From NCBI GenBank assembly GCA_002713145.1, contig PAVS01000019.1, forward strand, positions 146,101 to 210,100: a stretch of 64,000 nt of DNA, given 5' to 3'. Position numbers and translations under genes: made by a program. This DNA comes from Halobacteriovoraceae bacterium. GTDB taxonomy: Bacteria > Bdellovibrionota > Bacteriovoracia > Bacteriovoracales > Bacteriovoracaceae. Positions 8,223 to 17,028 of this stretch are shown here, one piece after another (position 1 is the first letter of the stretch; each line of letters begins with the position of its first letter). The notes beneath the pieces are model-generated. The model saw only the letters and a list, made by a program, of their open reading frames with translations. It did not search any database and was not told the DNA's origin.

Positions 8223-9584
8223 CTATTGAGCTAAAGCTATAAGACTGTTCACTATATAAGCGAGTGGCTCCCCTGTACGAGACGCTTCACTGGCAAGCTC
8301 AGATATTTCCTTGCGTAGTGGTGTTTTCCCGTCCCATTTAGTTTCATTTAATAACACATAATCTGAGGAGCTGAGTGCTTGTGCATTCATCTGGGGTCTC
8401 CATAAAAAATCGGGGTGATTGCGCGAATACCATTCACCTCCGACAATTTTAAAATCTTTGTCTAATTCCAGATCGTATTGATAGAAGGCATTATTTGATA
8501 CATCATACTCTGGGGTGTCAGTTTGCCTTTGAACAGGGTCTGATTCCACTCCATAAGTAATCTTCATTTTTACACCCACAATATAGGCTGCTTTTTGAGA
8601 GCGATGTTTTTTATAAGGATCATCTGGGTAATCAGTGAGTTTAAGTAGACTCTTTTCAAATGTATCGGTTGTGTCTCTTTTTTGAGGAGGGAAGTATTCA
8701 AAACTATAGCTAATGAGTGGCTGATTCCACACTTCATAATCGTACCTGGCATCTATGATAAAACTTTTTTGATGAAGACCAACACTATTAAGCAAGGCGA
8801 GATGAAAAGTTGCTGGGTTGCTATCATGACAATTACGCCCCTCAGGCCCTCTTTGTCTACATCTGGTGCCAATAAAATTCTTTTCAAACTCTGCATTCGC
8901 CCATAATAATGAAGCAAGGGCTTTTATATCTGAAGGATAAAAGGTTATCTTTTGTTTTCCATTGAATGACATCACTTCGATGGCTTTTTTTGGCCTTGGG
9001 ATCATAATACTTGCCGGTGCCCATCCATGACAGATACCCATCCAAGTTTCAATATATCCATCATTGGAGCGTTCAAAATAGCGTTTTCCTCGCTCCCACA
9101 TATTTTTAGTCAGGACTTGTTTTTTGTCAGAAAATAATAAGTCGTATTTTTCTGAAGGGGAGAGGTTATTTATTGTTTCAGAGTTTTGGCGTTGAAAAAT
9201 TGATTGAGCATCTTTTCTAAGAATATATTGGTGGGCTTCATCCCAGGCACTGATTCTATCAAATTCTTCATCTGAATATCGTGCTCCCAATATACCTTTA
9301 TATATGGGCCAATAATCATCCGACCAAGGGAGGGTGTCAACTTTGGCTTGGAATATATTTTTTTGATTAAGCTCTTTTATATTCTTTACAATTCTCCATT
9401 CAGGAAAAAGTGATTCGACTCTATCGTTAAGTCCGGGCTCTGATTTAGTTTGATCCTTTATAATGTACTTGAGTCGATACTCAAGCTTTTGCTCGGGGGT
9501 TGGTCTTTGAATATCCTTAGGCTCAAATGTGTGTGCAGGGTTATGAAAACCTAAGAATACGATGAATGTAAGTAATAACTTCAT
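8223..9584 (-). CDS. exported protein with CHGW motif, possibly transglutaminase-elicitor-like
   Basis: A 453-residue exported protein (signal peptide KLLLTFIVFLGFHNPAHT). Near residue 180-190 it has WMGICHGWAPASIMIPRP. Further on are GRNCHDSNPATFHLALLN and SFIIDARYDYEVWNQPLISY, which could supply the His and Asp of a Cys-His-Asp triad. This arrangement resembles bacterial relatives of the Phytophthora transglutaminase elicitor, which would cross-link or cleave at Gln side chains. That family call is from memory of the motif, not a search. A hairpin lies in its leader (9597-9640). Confidence 0.7.
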   Translation of the reverse strand: MKLLLTFIVFLGFHNPAHTFEPKDIQRPTPEQKLEYRLKYIIKDQTKSEPGLNDRVESLFPEWRIVKNIKELNQKNIFQAKVDTLPWSDDYWPIYKGILGARYSDEEFDRISAWDEAHQYILRKDAQSIFQRQNSETINNLSPSEKYDLLFSDKKQVLTKNMWERGKRYFERSNDGYIETWMGICHGWAPASIMIPRPKKAIEVMSFNGKQKITFYPSDIKALASLLWANAEFEKNFIGTRCRQRGPEGRNCHDSNPATFHLALLNSVGLHQKSFIIDARYDYEVWNQPLISYSFEYFPPQKRDTTDTFEKSLLKLTDYPDDPYKKHRSQKAAYIVGVKMKITYGVESDPVQRQTDTPEYDVSNNAFYQYDLELDKDFKIVGGEWYSRNHPDFLWRPQMNAQALSSSDYVLLNETKWDGKTPLRKEISELASEASRTGEPLAYIVNSLIALAQ

Positions 9585-9596
9585 GATATCCTCTTT

Positions 9597-9640
9597 GATA
9601 ATCTCTCCCTCTCTTTATAACGAAAGAGAGAAAACTTATC
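9597..9640 (-). repeat. inverted repeat in the leader of the 8223-9584 gene
   Basis: Inner stem CTCTCTTT (9609-9616) with AAAGAGAG (9623-9630), loop of 6; an outer GATAA/TTATC pair (9597-9601 and 9636-9640) could close it. It spans the gap between the CPBP-like gene stop and the next start on the minus strand. There is no U-run, so it is more likely an mRNA hairpin or processing site than a terminator. Confidence 0.5.
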
Positions 9641-10328
9641 AAAGAAGGTACTCGAATGGCACAGATCGTAAAATCAAGGCTAAGATCACATAATACAATT
9701 GATGAATGCACATAGAATAAAAGATTCCCCATTGAAAACGAACAATGCAAAAAGAGAATATAACCCCAGCAAAAAGCGATGGGAGGATAAATACGATTCC
9801 TGCAAAACCGAAAAAGAAGAACAGAGGAACATGTAAAAGAAAAAAAGAGAAAGTGAAAATTGTAATTGTTGTGTAATTATTTTTGCTCTCATGTTTAAGA
9901 AATAACACTAAACATACGATTAAAAACTGCTGAAAGATAAGGTCTGCAAGCTTAGAGAATGAACTTTTCCAGTACATCAAGGGATAATAAAATTGTTTAT
10001 ATAGTAAATATTCTTCATGACTCGTGGGAAGGGTGACTAATTTTCCCAGCCCTACGGTTATAAATATAAAAAGTAGACTCGTGATCAGATACAGAAAGGT
10101 TTGGGTTTTAAAATGAAAAACATGAGCTTTAAGTTCTTCAGAAAAAAAGAGCTTTAAGCCCAATCCAGCTGCAGCTAAATAATAAAGAATACTGATGTGA
10201 ATATTGTGAAGATGGCTGATCCCCATAGGTTTAAGGATGGCAATAAAGCCTCCCATAACGGTTAGCCAAAAGAGTATCCATTTAGCGATGTATTTCTGAA
10301 TGTACTTATCCTGTAAAAAAGACTTCAT
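9639..10328 (-). CDS. polytopic membrane protein, degenerate CPBP-like
   Basis: A 229-residue protein with about seven predicted membrane segments. The last third (FFLLHVPLFFFFGFAGIVFILPSLFAGVIFSFCIVRF...HQLYYVILALILR) follows the CPBP (CaaX protease/bacteriocin-processing, Abi) pattern with two His. The expected EExxxR glutamates are not visible: the equivalent helix reads LADLIFQQFLIV. It may therefore be a catalytically dead homologue or a different membrane family. It starts 5 bases after dCMP deaminase, in the ParB-deaminase operon. Confidence 0.65.
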   Translation of the reverse strand: MKSFLQDKYIQKYIAKWILFWLTVMGGFIAILKPMGISHLHNIHISILYYLAAAGLGLKLFFSEELKAHVFHFKTQTFLYLITSLLFIFITVGLGKLVTLPTSHEEYLLYKQFYYPLMYWKSSFSKLADLIFQQFLIVCLVLFLKHESKNNYTTITIFTFSFFLLHVPLFFFFGFAGIVFILPSLFAGVIFSFCIVRFQWGIFYSMCIHQLYYVILALILRSVPFEYLL

Positions 10329-10332
10329 AACA

Positions 10333-10878
10333 TTAAAGCTGAGAGATAAGGTTTTGGAAGTGGTGCGTCATGTCGCTGATCAGCTTCTCACTAGGTGTGA
10401 GTTGACGGTACTTGATGCCAGTGAGATCAAAAATCTTTTTGGCAATCTTATTGGATTCTAATCCAAAATGTTTGTCCGACATATAGATAACTTCTGAGAC
10501 TTTTACACTGGCCAGTAGTTTAGCGCATTCGTGACAAGGAAAAAGAGTCACATAGCATTTTGCACCGGCTAGAGAGCGAGGAGCATGTAAGATAGCATTG
10601 GCTTCAGAGTGGACAACATAGCTATATTTTTGATGCTCAAGGGGTTGATTTTTATCTTTTCCCCAAGGGAGCTTGGATTCATCAATCCCGGCTACAAATC
10701 CATTGTAGCCCATGGTGATTTGGTGGTTATTGTGATCAACAAAAACACTTCCCACTTTCGTCGCCGGATCTTTGGATTTAAAACTGGCCATAATCGCTTG
10801 GAGCATAAAGTATTCATCCCAGCTCAGCTTTGAATCACCTTGAATATAATTTGGATTTTTGAGTGGTTGTACATCCAT
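10333..10878 (-). CDS. deoxycytidylate (dCMP) deaminase
   Basis: A 181-residue zinc deaminase that converts dCMP to dUMP for thymidylate synthesis. The zinc and proton-shuttle motif HSEANAIL and the second zinc motif PCHECAKLL are intact. The N-terminus SWDEYFMLQAIMASFKSKDPATKVGSVFVD matches the ComEB/DCTD family. It sits 6 bases after parB and before the CPBP-like gene, so it is expressed with an orphan ParB rather than with other nucleotide genes. Confidence 0.9.
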   Translation of the reverse strand: MDVQPLKNPNYIQGDSKLSWDEYFMLQAIMASFKSKDPATKVGSVFVDHNNHQITMGYNGFVAGIDESKLPWGKDKNQPLEHQKYSYVVHSEANAILHAPRSLAGAKCYVTLFPCHECAKLLASVKVSEVIYMSDKHFGLESNKIAKKIFDLTGIKYRQLTPSEKLISDMTHHFQNLISQL

Positions 10879-10883
10879 TATGC

Positions 10884-11837
10884 TTAAAGTGTATCCTGTG
10901 CTTCAGCATTTGTCTCGTCATCCTCCTCAAAATCTTCACTCTTCATAGCATTGAGTTTGGGCGAAGGGTTAGCAAAACTCTCTACCAACTGATCGAGGTT
11001 TATTCTGAGAGTAGAGACACCTTCTAAGATTTTTTTTACTTCAGGAGTGTCAGCGCGTATATCTTCAAAAATTATCTTCCCTAGAACTTTATTCATTCGC
11101 TTGAGTAGTGTTTCAAAACTTTTGAATTCAGTGGGAAGAGTCGGTGTGGTTAAAATCTCATTAACCGTCGCTTCCACCCCTTGCTCTTTGACTTTTTTGA
11201 CGATGTTTTTTATGTCTTTTGCGGATTTTTTATGAACAAGATCTGAAAGTTTTTCTTGGTCATCTTTATCGAGCTTGATGAGTTCATTTGTCTGAGTTGC
11301 ATTGAGCTCGCCTAATGACCTTAATTCTTTGACTTTATCTGAAGCTTTTTCCTCTCTCTCAATTGCGGATTTAATAACTCTTTTAGATAAGCCCGTTTTC
11401 TCAGCAGTCAGATCAATAAAAGACCTTTTGTCATTAGGCAGCTCGCTTTGTATATCTTGATATTCAGGTACCGTTAAATCTTCGTTTTCATATTTAAGTG
11501 CTTCAGGATAAAGCATTTCATATAATTCTCTACCTCGACTTAAAGTTTTTTCAACTTCCATATTGGTTAAGTCTTTTCGCACCAAGTTTTCATCAATTGA
11601 GATGAGCTCTTCTTCATACTCATTTTTTGAAATTTTGATCACAGGTACGGGATTAATTCCAAGCTCTTTTAGTGCTGAATATCTTCTCCCTCCTGCTATT
11701 AATTTATTATTCTCATTAATAACTAACGGATTAATAATACCTACAGTTTCTATACTCTTTTTAAGTTTTGAGATATCCGTCTCAAGTCTGAGGTACTTAT
11801 TATTTGTATTGATGGTTTCAATATCAACAAACTCCAT
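10884..11837 (-). CDS. ParB/RepB-like partition-domain protein (orphan)
   Basis: A 317-residue protein with an N-terminal ParB/sulfiredoxin domain: KLKKSIETVGIINPLVI, then AGGRRYSALKELG in place of the usual GERRxRA box, and ENLVRKDLTNMEVEKTL. A helix-turn-helix-like region follows (about 140-165, LTAEKTGLSKRVIKSAIERE), then a charged helical region and an acidic tail. No parA is adjacent; the MinD-like ATPase in this window is 34 kb away. ParB-fold proteins bind DNA and may hydrolyse CTP. Chromosome segregation is not supported by context here, and a nucleoid or regulatory role is equally possible. Confidence 0.82.
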   Translation of the reverse strand: MEFVDIETINTNNKYLRLETDISKLKKSIETVGIINPLVINENNKLIAGGRRYSALKELGINPVPVIKISKNEYEEELISIDENLVRKDLTNMEVEKTLSRGRELYEMLYPEALKYENEDLTVPEYQDIQSELPNDKRSFIDLTAEKTGLSKRVIKSAIEREEKASDKVKELRSLGELNATQTNELIKLDKDDQEKLSDLVHKKSAKDIKNIVKKVKEQGVEATVNEILTTPTLPTEFKSFETLLKRMNKVLGKIIFEDIRADTPEVKKILEGVSTLRINLDQLVESFANPSPKLNAMKSEDFEEDDETNAEAQDTL

Positions 11838-11961
11838 TTATGCTCCTTAATTTCTGTGTAGGTGCTTTATAGAGGGAATTTTGAATCTTGTCTTGGAAAA
11901 AAAGGAAGCTGGTAAATTTTATGGTCGACAATAACTATTTATATGCGGGGCTCTGAAGCTG

Positions 11962-12204
11962 TTATTGGGGAGGGTCTCCATCATTGCCAATAGCGTCAAC
12001 GGGGCAGCCTGCAAGAGCATTTTCACATTCTTCGACCTCAGTGTCAGTTTGTGGTTGTTTGCTGACAAAGGCAAAGCCTTCTTCATCATTCATCGCAAAA
12101 AAAGCTGGGGCTTCTACGCAACAGGCATCACAAGCGATGCATTGATCATCAACATAGTATTTCCCAGGGGTGTTTTGCGAAAGTCTTGCTGTTTTGTCTG
12201 CCAT
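11962..12204 (-). CDS. small [4Fe-4S] ferredoxin
   Basis: An 80-residue cytoplasmic electron carrier. The Cys pattern is CIACDACC...C...CPVDAI, which supplies four ligands for one [4Fe-4S] cluster, with the Pro that follows the last ligand. It resembles the Fer4_13/15 single-cluster ferredoxins. A 19-bp perfect hairpin lies 6 bases upstream of the ATG and overlaps the stop of the PpiD-like gene. Partner enzyme unknown. Confidence 0.88.
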   Translation of the reverse strand: MADKTARLSQNTPGKYYVDDQCIACDACCVEAPAFFAMNDEEGFAFVSKQPQTDTEVEECENALAGCPVDAIGNDGDPPQ

Positions 12205-12209
12205 GAGTA

Positions 12210-12251
12210 TCCAATAAATTAAGGTAGCTCACGCTACCTTAATTTATTGGA
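12210..12251 (-). repeat. 19-bp perfect inverted repeat between the PpiD-like gene and the ferredoxin
   Basis: Arms 12210-12228 and 12233-12251 are perfect complements with a TCAC/GTGA loop. The arm includes the stop codon of the upstream gene and ends 5 bases before the ferredoxin ATG. No T-run follows on either strand. No good ribosome-binding site lies between the hairpin and the ATG; the AAGGTAG in the 5' arm is sequestered if the stem forms. It could therefore act in translation control, RNA processing or 3' stability. Confidence 0.8.
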
Positions 12252-13422
12252 ATAAACCAGATGCTTGGGTGATTTTTGCGTCTTTTTTCTTGGCCTGCAA
12301 AATTTTATAGTTAAGGGATCTTGCGAGCATCATATTACTCATTTGAGTATTACTTTTGATATCCTCGTCTTTTGCTGGAGTCATGGAGAAGCTTTGTGCT
12401 CTCACAAAACTCACCTGAATAGGAGTTTCATTCATAAGAACGTCTTGAGTATTTTTCGTGGTAAAGAGTTTTCTGATTTTATCTTCTTCAAGTTCAACTT
12501 CTGGAACATTGGGTGCCATAAGGTTAACTTTAGATTCTTTACGGAAATCAAAACCATATTTTTTGCTAAGTGATTCAATCTTCTTGAGGTTATTAGCTTC
12601 AAAAGCGGCTTTTAAATCAGCGACAAGTTTTTCATTAAACTCTTTAAGCTCTTCTCGCTTTTTTCTTTTCAGGTGTTTCGCAGCCAACTCATTTTTAACT
12701 TCATCAAGAGGCTTGGCTTTTTTAATGTTCTCTTGTTTATAAGTATCATAAAGAGAGTTAAGGATTACATCTGCATTTTCTTGTTTTAGGAATTCTTCAA
12801 TCTCCTTGTTATCCACACTGAGATTTTTAGTCATTTCTTCTTTACGAAAACTTGCCGCAGAAACTGTCGCGACTTGACGGCTAAACTTCATCATATCTTT
12901 GGCAAAATTCTCTGAAACTTGTTGAGAGCCTAAAAGGGAATCAAGCTTCGTTAATTTTACTTGGTTGACCATATCTGCTTCAAAGTCTTTGAAAGAGATA
13001 CCATTGGCCTTTAAAAGTCCTTTATACTTTGAGACATCAAATTTTCCATTTGTTTTAAACTCTTCGTATTGGTTCATAAGAGTGTACTTAACGTAACCCG
13101 CTCCACCTTTAAAGCCTAATTCGTCTGCGTAGTTAAGCATCACTTTTTGATCCACAAGCTGAGCAAGTACTTGTTCTCTAATCCCTCTTTCTCGAATTTC
13201 TTTTTGAGTTAAAGATTTTCCCTTATTGTTTTGGGTCCAATATTGAAGAGTTCTATCTAGAGCTCTTTGATATTCTTCCACTTCAACAGCAGTCCCATCT
13301 ACTGAGGCAACCTCACCAGCTGAGTTGGTAAAACTTTGAACTCCTGTAAAAACAAAAGCGACGATGATCAATCCCATAATGAGACTTAGAGCGAATTGAT
13401 TAACTGCATTTTTCTTAGACAT
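12244..13422 (-). CDS. PpiD/SurA-N-like membrane-anchored periplasmic chaperone lacking a PPIase domain
   Basis: A 392-residue protein: one N-terminal membrane anchor (FALSLIMGLIIVAFVFTGVQSF), then the SurA_N_3/PpiD chaperone region (VASVDGTAVEVEEYQRALDRT...REQVLAQLVDQKVMLNYADELGF), then a long helical region. PpiD is normally about 620 residues with a central parvulin domain. No parvulin signature is visible here, so it is probably a holdase for exported proteins, with no isomerase activity. It is transcribed divergently from mreC. Confidence 0.85.
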   Translation of the reverse strand: MSKKNAVNQFALSLIMGLIIVAFVFTGVQSFTNSAGEVASVDGTAVEVEEYQRALDRTLQYWTQNNKGKSLTQKEIRERGIREQVLAQLVDQKVMLNYADELGFKGGAGYVKYTLMNQYEEFKTNGKFDVSKYKGLLKANGISFKDFEADMVNQVKLTKLDSLLGSQQVSENFAKDMMKFSRQVATVSAASFRKEEMTKNLSVDNKEIEEFLKQENADVILNSLYDTYKQENIKKAKPLDEVKNELAAKHLKRKKREELKEFNEKLVADLKAAFEANNLKKIESLSKKYGFDFRKESKVNLMAPNVPEVELEEDKIRKLFTTKNTQDVLMNETPIQVSFVRAQSFSMTPAKDEDIKSNTQMSNMMLARSLNYKILQAKKKDAKITQASGLFQ

Positions 13423-13582
13423 AAATATCCTCTTATGACTTCCTAATTATTAAAGCTTAAATTCTAGCTTTAATTTGGCTAAAGTCAATTTGTTGTGAAG
13501 CGTAAATGAGGTTAATGATTGGCTTTATTAGCCATTTTAGATAGTCTATTATGTAATCTTAACTGATTTTAAAGGCATTCAT

Positions 13583-14482
13583 TTGCAAAACCTAAATATA
13601 GAGTCCTCTAGATGGACGACATTCAATAATTTTATTGTCATTGCTGTTTCTCTGTATGGTTTTGCAGTGCAAAGCTATCGTGAAGAAGAGATCTCCTTTT
13701 TCCAAAAAGTTATTATTGAACTCACTGCTCCGCTGCAAAGTGGAACAAGCTCAGTCCAAGTTAGTGTGACCGACGCTTTTGATCATTATGTAAAAATAGT
13801 CAACACTAGTCGTGAGAATGCTTTACTCAAGAAAAAGATTTCATCGCTTAATTCGACTATCTTCGATCTCAAAGAGGTACAACAAGAAAATGAACGACTC
13901 AAACAACTGCTCGAGTTCGGAGAGGTGATTCCCAAGAAAAAAGTTTTGGCCCAAGTGATTAGTATGGACTCTGCTAACGAGTTCAAAGTTTTACGTATCA
14001 ATAAAGGGGAAGCTCACGGTCTCAAACTGATGTCACCGGTGATCACCATGACTGGCTTAGTTGGTTATGTGTATCGTTTAAGTGCTAATTATTCTGACAT
14101 TCTCACCATTTTAGACCAAAACAATCGAGTTGACGCCATCGTCACTCGCACTAGGACTCATGGGATCGTCGAAGGTGATGCTAAACATGAACTAAAGTTT
14201 AAATACGTGGCGCGAACTGATGATGTTGAATTGGAAGACATAGTCATCACAGCAGGCCTTGGAGAAATTTATCCTAAAGGGATAAAAATTGGAACCATTT
14301 CAAGTATCGATAAGAAAAACTCAGGAATCACTCAGAAAATAAGTATTGAGCCCAGTGTGGACTTTCATAAGTTAGAAGAAGTTCTCGTCTTAATTGAAGG
14401 TGAAGCAGGAGATGTGGCGAAAAAGGATTTGCCCTTAGGAGATGGAATCTCTGAGAAGAGTTCAGAGGAGGAGATCAAATGA
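13583..14482 (+). CDS. mreC: MreC, rod-shape determining protein
   Basis: MreC is the periplasmic elongasome scaffold that activates PBP2. The 299-residue protein has one N-terminal membrane segment (FNNFIVIAVSLYGFAVQ), a coiled coil (ENALLKKKISSLNSTIFDLKEVQQENERLKQLLEFG) and the two beta-barrel MreC domain (VISMDSANEFKVLRINKGEAHGLK, MTGLVGYVYRLSANYSDILTILD, ITAGLGEIYPKGIKIG). It starts with TTG, preceded by AAAGG at 8 bases. mreB is not adjacent in this window. Confidence 0.95.
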   Translation: MQNLNIESSRWTTFNNFIVIAVSLYGFAVQSYREEEISFFQKVIIELTAPLQSGTSSVQVSVTDAFDHYVKIVNTSRENALLKKKISSLNSTIFDLKEVQQENERLKQLLEFGEVIPKKKVLAQVISMDSANEFKVLRINKGEAHGLKLMSPVITMTGLVGYVYRLSANYSDILTILDQNNRVDAIVTRTRTHGIVEGDAKHELKFKYVARTDDVELEDIVITAGLGEIYPKGIKIGTISSIDKKNSGITQKISIEPSVDFHKLEEVLVLIEGEAGDVAKKDLPLGDGISEKSSEEEIK

Positions 14483-15009
14483 AATATTCAATCCAAGAAA
14501 TTTCACTAGGGTTGTTAAAAACCATCCTTCTTCTACTCGTTTTGGAAATCGTAACAACAGCCGTGCTTCCCATGTTTGATATTACATCCTTTAAGCCTAA
14601 CTTTAATATTCTTATCGTTTTGTTTTTAGCGTTTAAACTTAATACTCCCTTGCTGGCATTTATAATTCTTATTGTTCAGTATGTTCATTCTGCTTTTTCT
14701 ATCGAAGGTTGGGCGATGGGAACCTTTACCGGTGTTTTTATTTCTGTTTTAGTACAATATATTAAAGACCAACTGAATTTTTCCTCTGCAGCAAGCACTA
14801 TTATAGTCGTGCAAATTTTTCAACTTATTTGGATTGTGATTGGAACGGTTATGCTTTGTTTTAAAATGGAAGATTTCTCCAGCTTTTTAACTTTGATGTG
14901 GCATCATGTTCCGGAAAGTATTTTTCTCTCCATCCTTTCTCCCTTTTTCTTTAGACTTCTTGACGGTTTTTGGCATGTGAATCGCCGAAGCTCTGGAGTG
15001 GCTTATTAG
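14479..15009 (+). CDS. mreD: MreD, rod-shape determining membrane protein
   Basis: A 176-residue protein with five or six predicted membrane segments, starting in a 4-base ATGA overlap with the mreC stop. MreD is an inner-membrane member of the elongasome that modulates MreC-PBP2. Sequence conservation is low and the call rests on topology, length and position between mreC and mrdA. Confidence 0.88.
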   Translation: MKYSIQEISLGLLKTILLLLVLEIVTTAVLPMFDITSFKPNFNILIVLFLAFKLNTPLLAFIILIVQYVHSAFSIEGWAMGTFTGVFISVLVQYIKDQLNFSSAASTIIVVQIFQLIWIVIGTVMLCFKMEDFSSFLTLMWHHVPESIFLSILSPFFFRLLDGFWHVNRRSSGVAY

Positions 15010-17028
15010 ATGTTTGGTGATGAAGAACTCATAAAATTACATAGAGATCGATCTATCCAAGTGGCCAACATTATTCTTTGTTGCTTTGGAATTATATTCA
15101 TTAGACTTTGGTATCTTCAAATATTTAAAGGTGAACTCTACGAACAATTCTCCAATCAAAATAGATTGCGTAAAGAGTTTATCCAAGCTCCCCGAGGAAT
15201 GATGTTTGATCGCAATGACACCCTACTAGTGGATAATATCCCAAGGTTTGATGCTATTCTGACCAGACAGTACCTTAAAGACCGAGATAAAACGATCAAA
15301 CGTCTTAGTGAAATTTTGGAAATGGATGTTGAGACCATTAATAAAACCATCAAAAAATATTCGACTCAAGCTAAATATAGGCCCATCATCATCAAAAAGA
15401 ATATCTCTCATGAAGAGGTGGCCAAAATTGAAACTGAAAATGAATCCCTCCCTGGTATAAGTGTAAATACTTTTATCTCTAGAGAGTATATCGATAAAGA
15501 AGTGGGAGCTCATGTTCTAGGTTATATTTCAGAAATCTCGCAACAACAACTTCCAAAGTATAGAAAAAGAGATGATATCGATTATAGGTTAGGGGATTTT
15601 ATTGGCCAATTTGGTATCGAACAAAGAATGGATCGACAGCTCAGAGGAGTTAATGGTTTTGAATATGTGGAAGTTGATGCTTTGGGGAGAAAAAAAAGAA
15701 ACACCGGTCTGTTTAAAGAGATTGAAGATCAACCTGAAAAACAAGGTCATAATTTAAAACTCACCATTGACCGAGATATGCAAAAAGCGGCTTATGAAGC
15801 GATGAAAGGGAGCTCAGGTTCTCTGGTCGCTCTTGATGTCAATACAGGTGAAATACTCACAATGGTTTCAACTCCTGCTTTTGACCCCTCTCAATTCTCA
15901 AGAGGGATATCCAGTGATTATTGGAATTCCCTTATTAATAATACTGAAAAACCTCTCAGGGCAAGAAGTATCCAAAACCATTTCCCTCCTGGTTCTACTT
16001 TTAAGCCTTTCACTGCTATTGCCGCATTGGAAGAAGGTGTCATTAATAAATCAACAAAACTGAGATGCCATGGGGCTTTTCGCTTTGGGAGAAGAACTTA
16101 TAGAAGTTGGAAAAGTTATGGGACTGAAAAAGTTGATGTCTCAGATGCTCTTATGCAATCATGTAATATCTTTTTTTACAAAGTTGCTGCTGACCCAAAA
16201 TTTGATATTGATATGCTGGCAAAGTATTCTCAAATGTTTGGCTTTGGTAAAAAAACAGGTGTTAATCTTCCTAGAGAAGTTTCTGGACTCATACCGACTA
16301 AGGAATGGAAACTAAAAACCAAAGGGCGTGAGTGGCAGAAAGGGGAAACTCTCTCTTGTTCAATCGGTCAGTCTTATGTTCTTGTTTCTACGCTTCAGTT
16401 AGCGAATGCTTACGCTGCCATTGCAACAAGAGGTAAGTTGTATAAGCCCTATATTGTCAAAGAAGTTTTTGATCAACAAAACAATCTCGTTTTTAGCAAT
16501 CAGCCTAAACTTTTAAATGATATCCAGCTCAAAGATGAGACATGGGATCTTGTTCAAAGTGGTTTATATAAAGTTGTTAATAGCCCGAGGGGAACAGCTT
16601 GGTGGAGAAGAGGTGCTGGAAACCAAATGGCCGGTAAAACTGGGACCTCGCAAGTTATCCGGGCCCAAAGTGCAGAACAACTTTACGCGAAATGCTCTGA
16701 GAAAGAATACAAATATCGTCACCACGGTGTTTTTGTGGCTTTTGCGCCTTATGATAATCCAAAAATTGCCGTGGCTGCTCTTGTAGAGCACGGTTGTGGA
16801 GGCTCCTCTGCAGCAGCCCCTGTCGTCGAAAAAGTTGTGAACTCTTATATGAAAAAATATCTTCCTGATCTTCAAGAAGAATATGCCCAAAAAGAGAAGA
16901 GTGAATACTCTCGTTATATTAAAGCCAGAAGAAGAGCTGAAGAAGAAAGAAAACAAAGAGAGCTAGAAGAAGCAGAAGCGAATACCACTGAAGTGATTGA
17001 ATCAGACAGTGGAGCTGGAGACCAATGA
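15010..17028 (+). CDS. mrdA: penicillin-binding protein 2 (elongasome transpeptidase)
   Basis: A 672-residue class B PBP that cross-links lateral-wall peptidoglycan. Residues 18-40 are the membrane anchor, followed by the dimerisation domain (RGMMFDRNDTLLVDN...GYISEISQQQL). The transpeptidase motifs are all present: SxxK as PPGSTFKPF, SxN as QSCNIFF, KTG as MAGKTGTSQ. The C-terminal 50 residues are a highly charged Glu/Arg helix ending in an acidic tail, longer than in enterobacterial PBP2. It begins directly after the mreD stop and overlaps rodA by 4 bases. Confidence 0.96.
   Translation: MFGDEELIKLHRDRSIQVANIILCCFGIIFIRLWYLQIFKGELYEQFSNQNRLRKEFIQAPRGMMFDRNDTLLVDNIPRFDAILTRQYLKDRDKTIKRLSEILEMDVETINKTIKKYSTQAKYRPIIIKKNISHEEVAKIETENESLPGISVNTFISREYIDKEVGAHVLGYISEISQQQLPKYRKRDDIDYRLGDFIGQFGIEQRMDRQLRGVNGFEYVEVDALGRKKRNTGLFKEIEDQPEKQGHNLKLTIDRDMQKAAYEAMKGSSGSLVALDVNTGEILTMVSTPAFDPSQFSRGISSDYWNSLINNTEKPLRARSIQNHFPPGSTFKPFTAIAALEEGVINKSTKLRCHGAFRFGRRTYRSWKSYGTEKVDVSDALMQSCNIFFYKVAADPKFDIDMLAKYSQMFGFGKKTGVNLPREVSGLIPTKEWKLKTKGREWQKGETLSCSIGQSYVLVSTLQLANAYAAIATRGKLYKPYIVKEVFDQQNNLVFSNQPKLLNDIQLKDETWDLVQSGLYKVVNSPRGTAWWRRGAGNQMAGKTGTSQVIRAQSAEQLYAKCSEKEYKYRHHGVFVAFAPYDNPKIAVAALVEHGCGGSSAAAPVVEKVVNSYMKKYLPDLQEEYAQKEKSEYSRYIKARRRAEEERKQRELEEAEANTTEVIESDSGAGDQ

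Noticed and set aside
13520..13560. TTGGCTTTATTAGCC upstream of mreC as a sigma-54 site
   Set aside because: GG and GC are 10, not 12, bases apart; it is a short inverted repeat.
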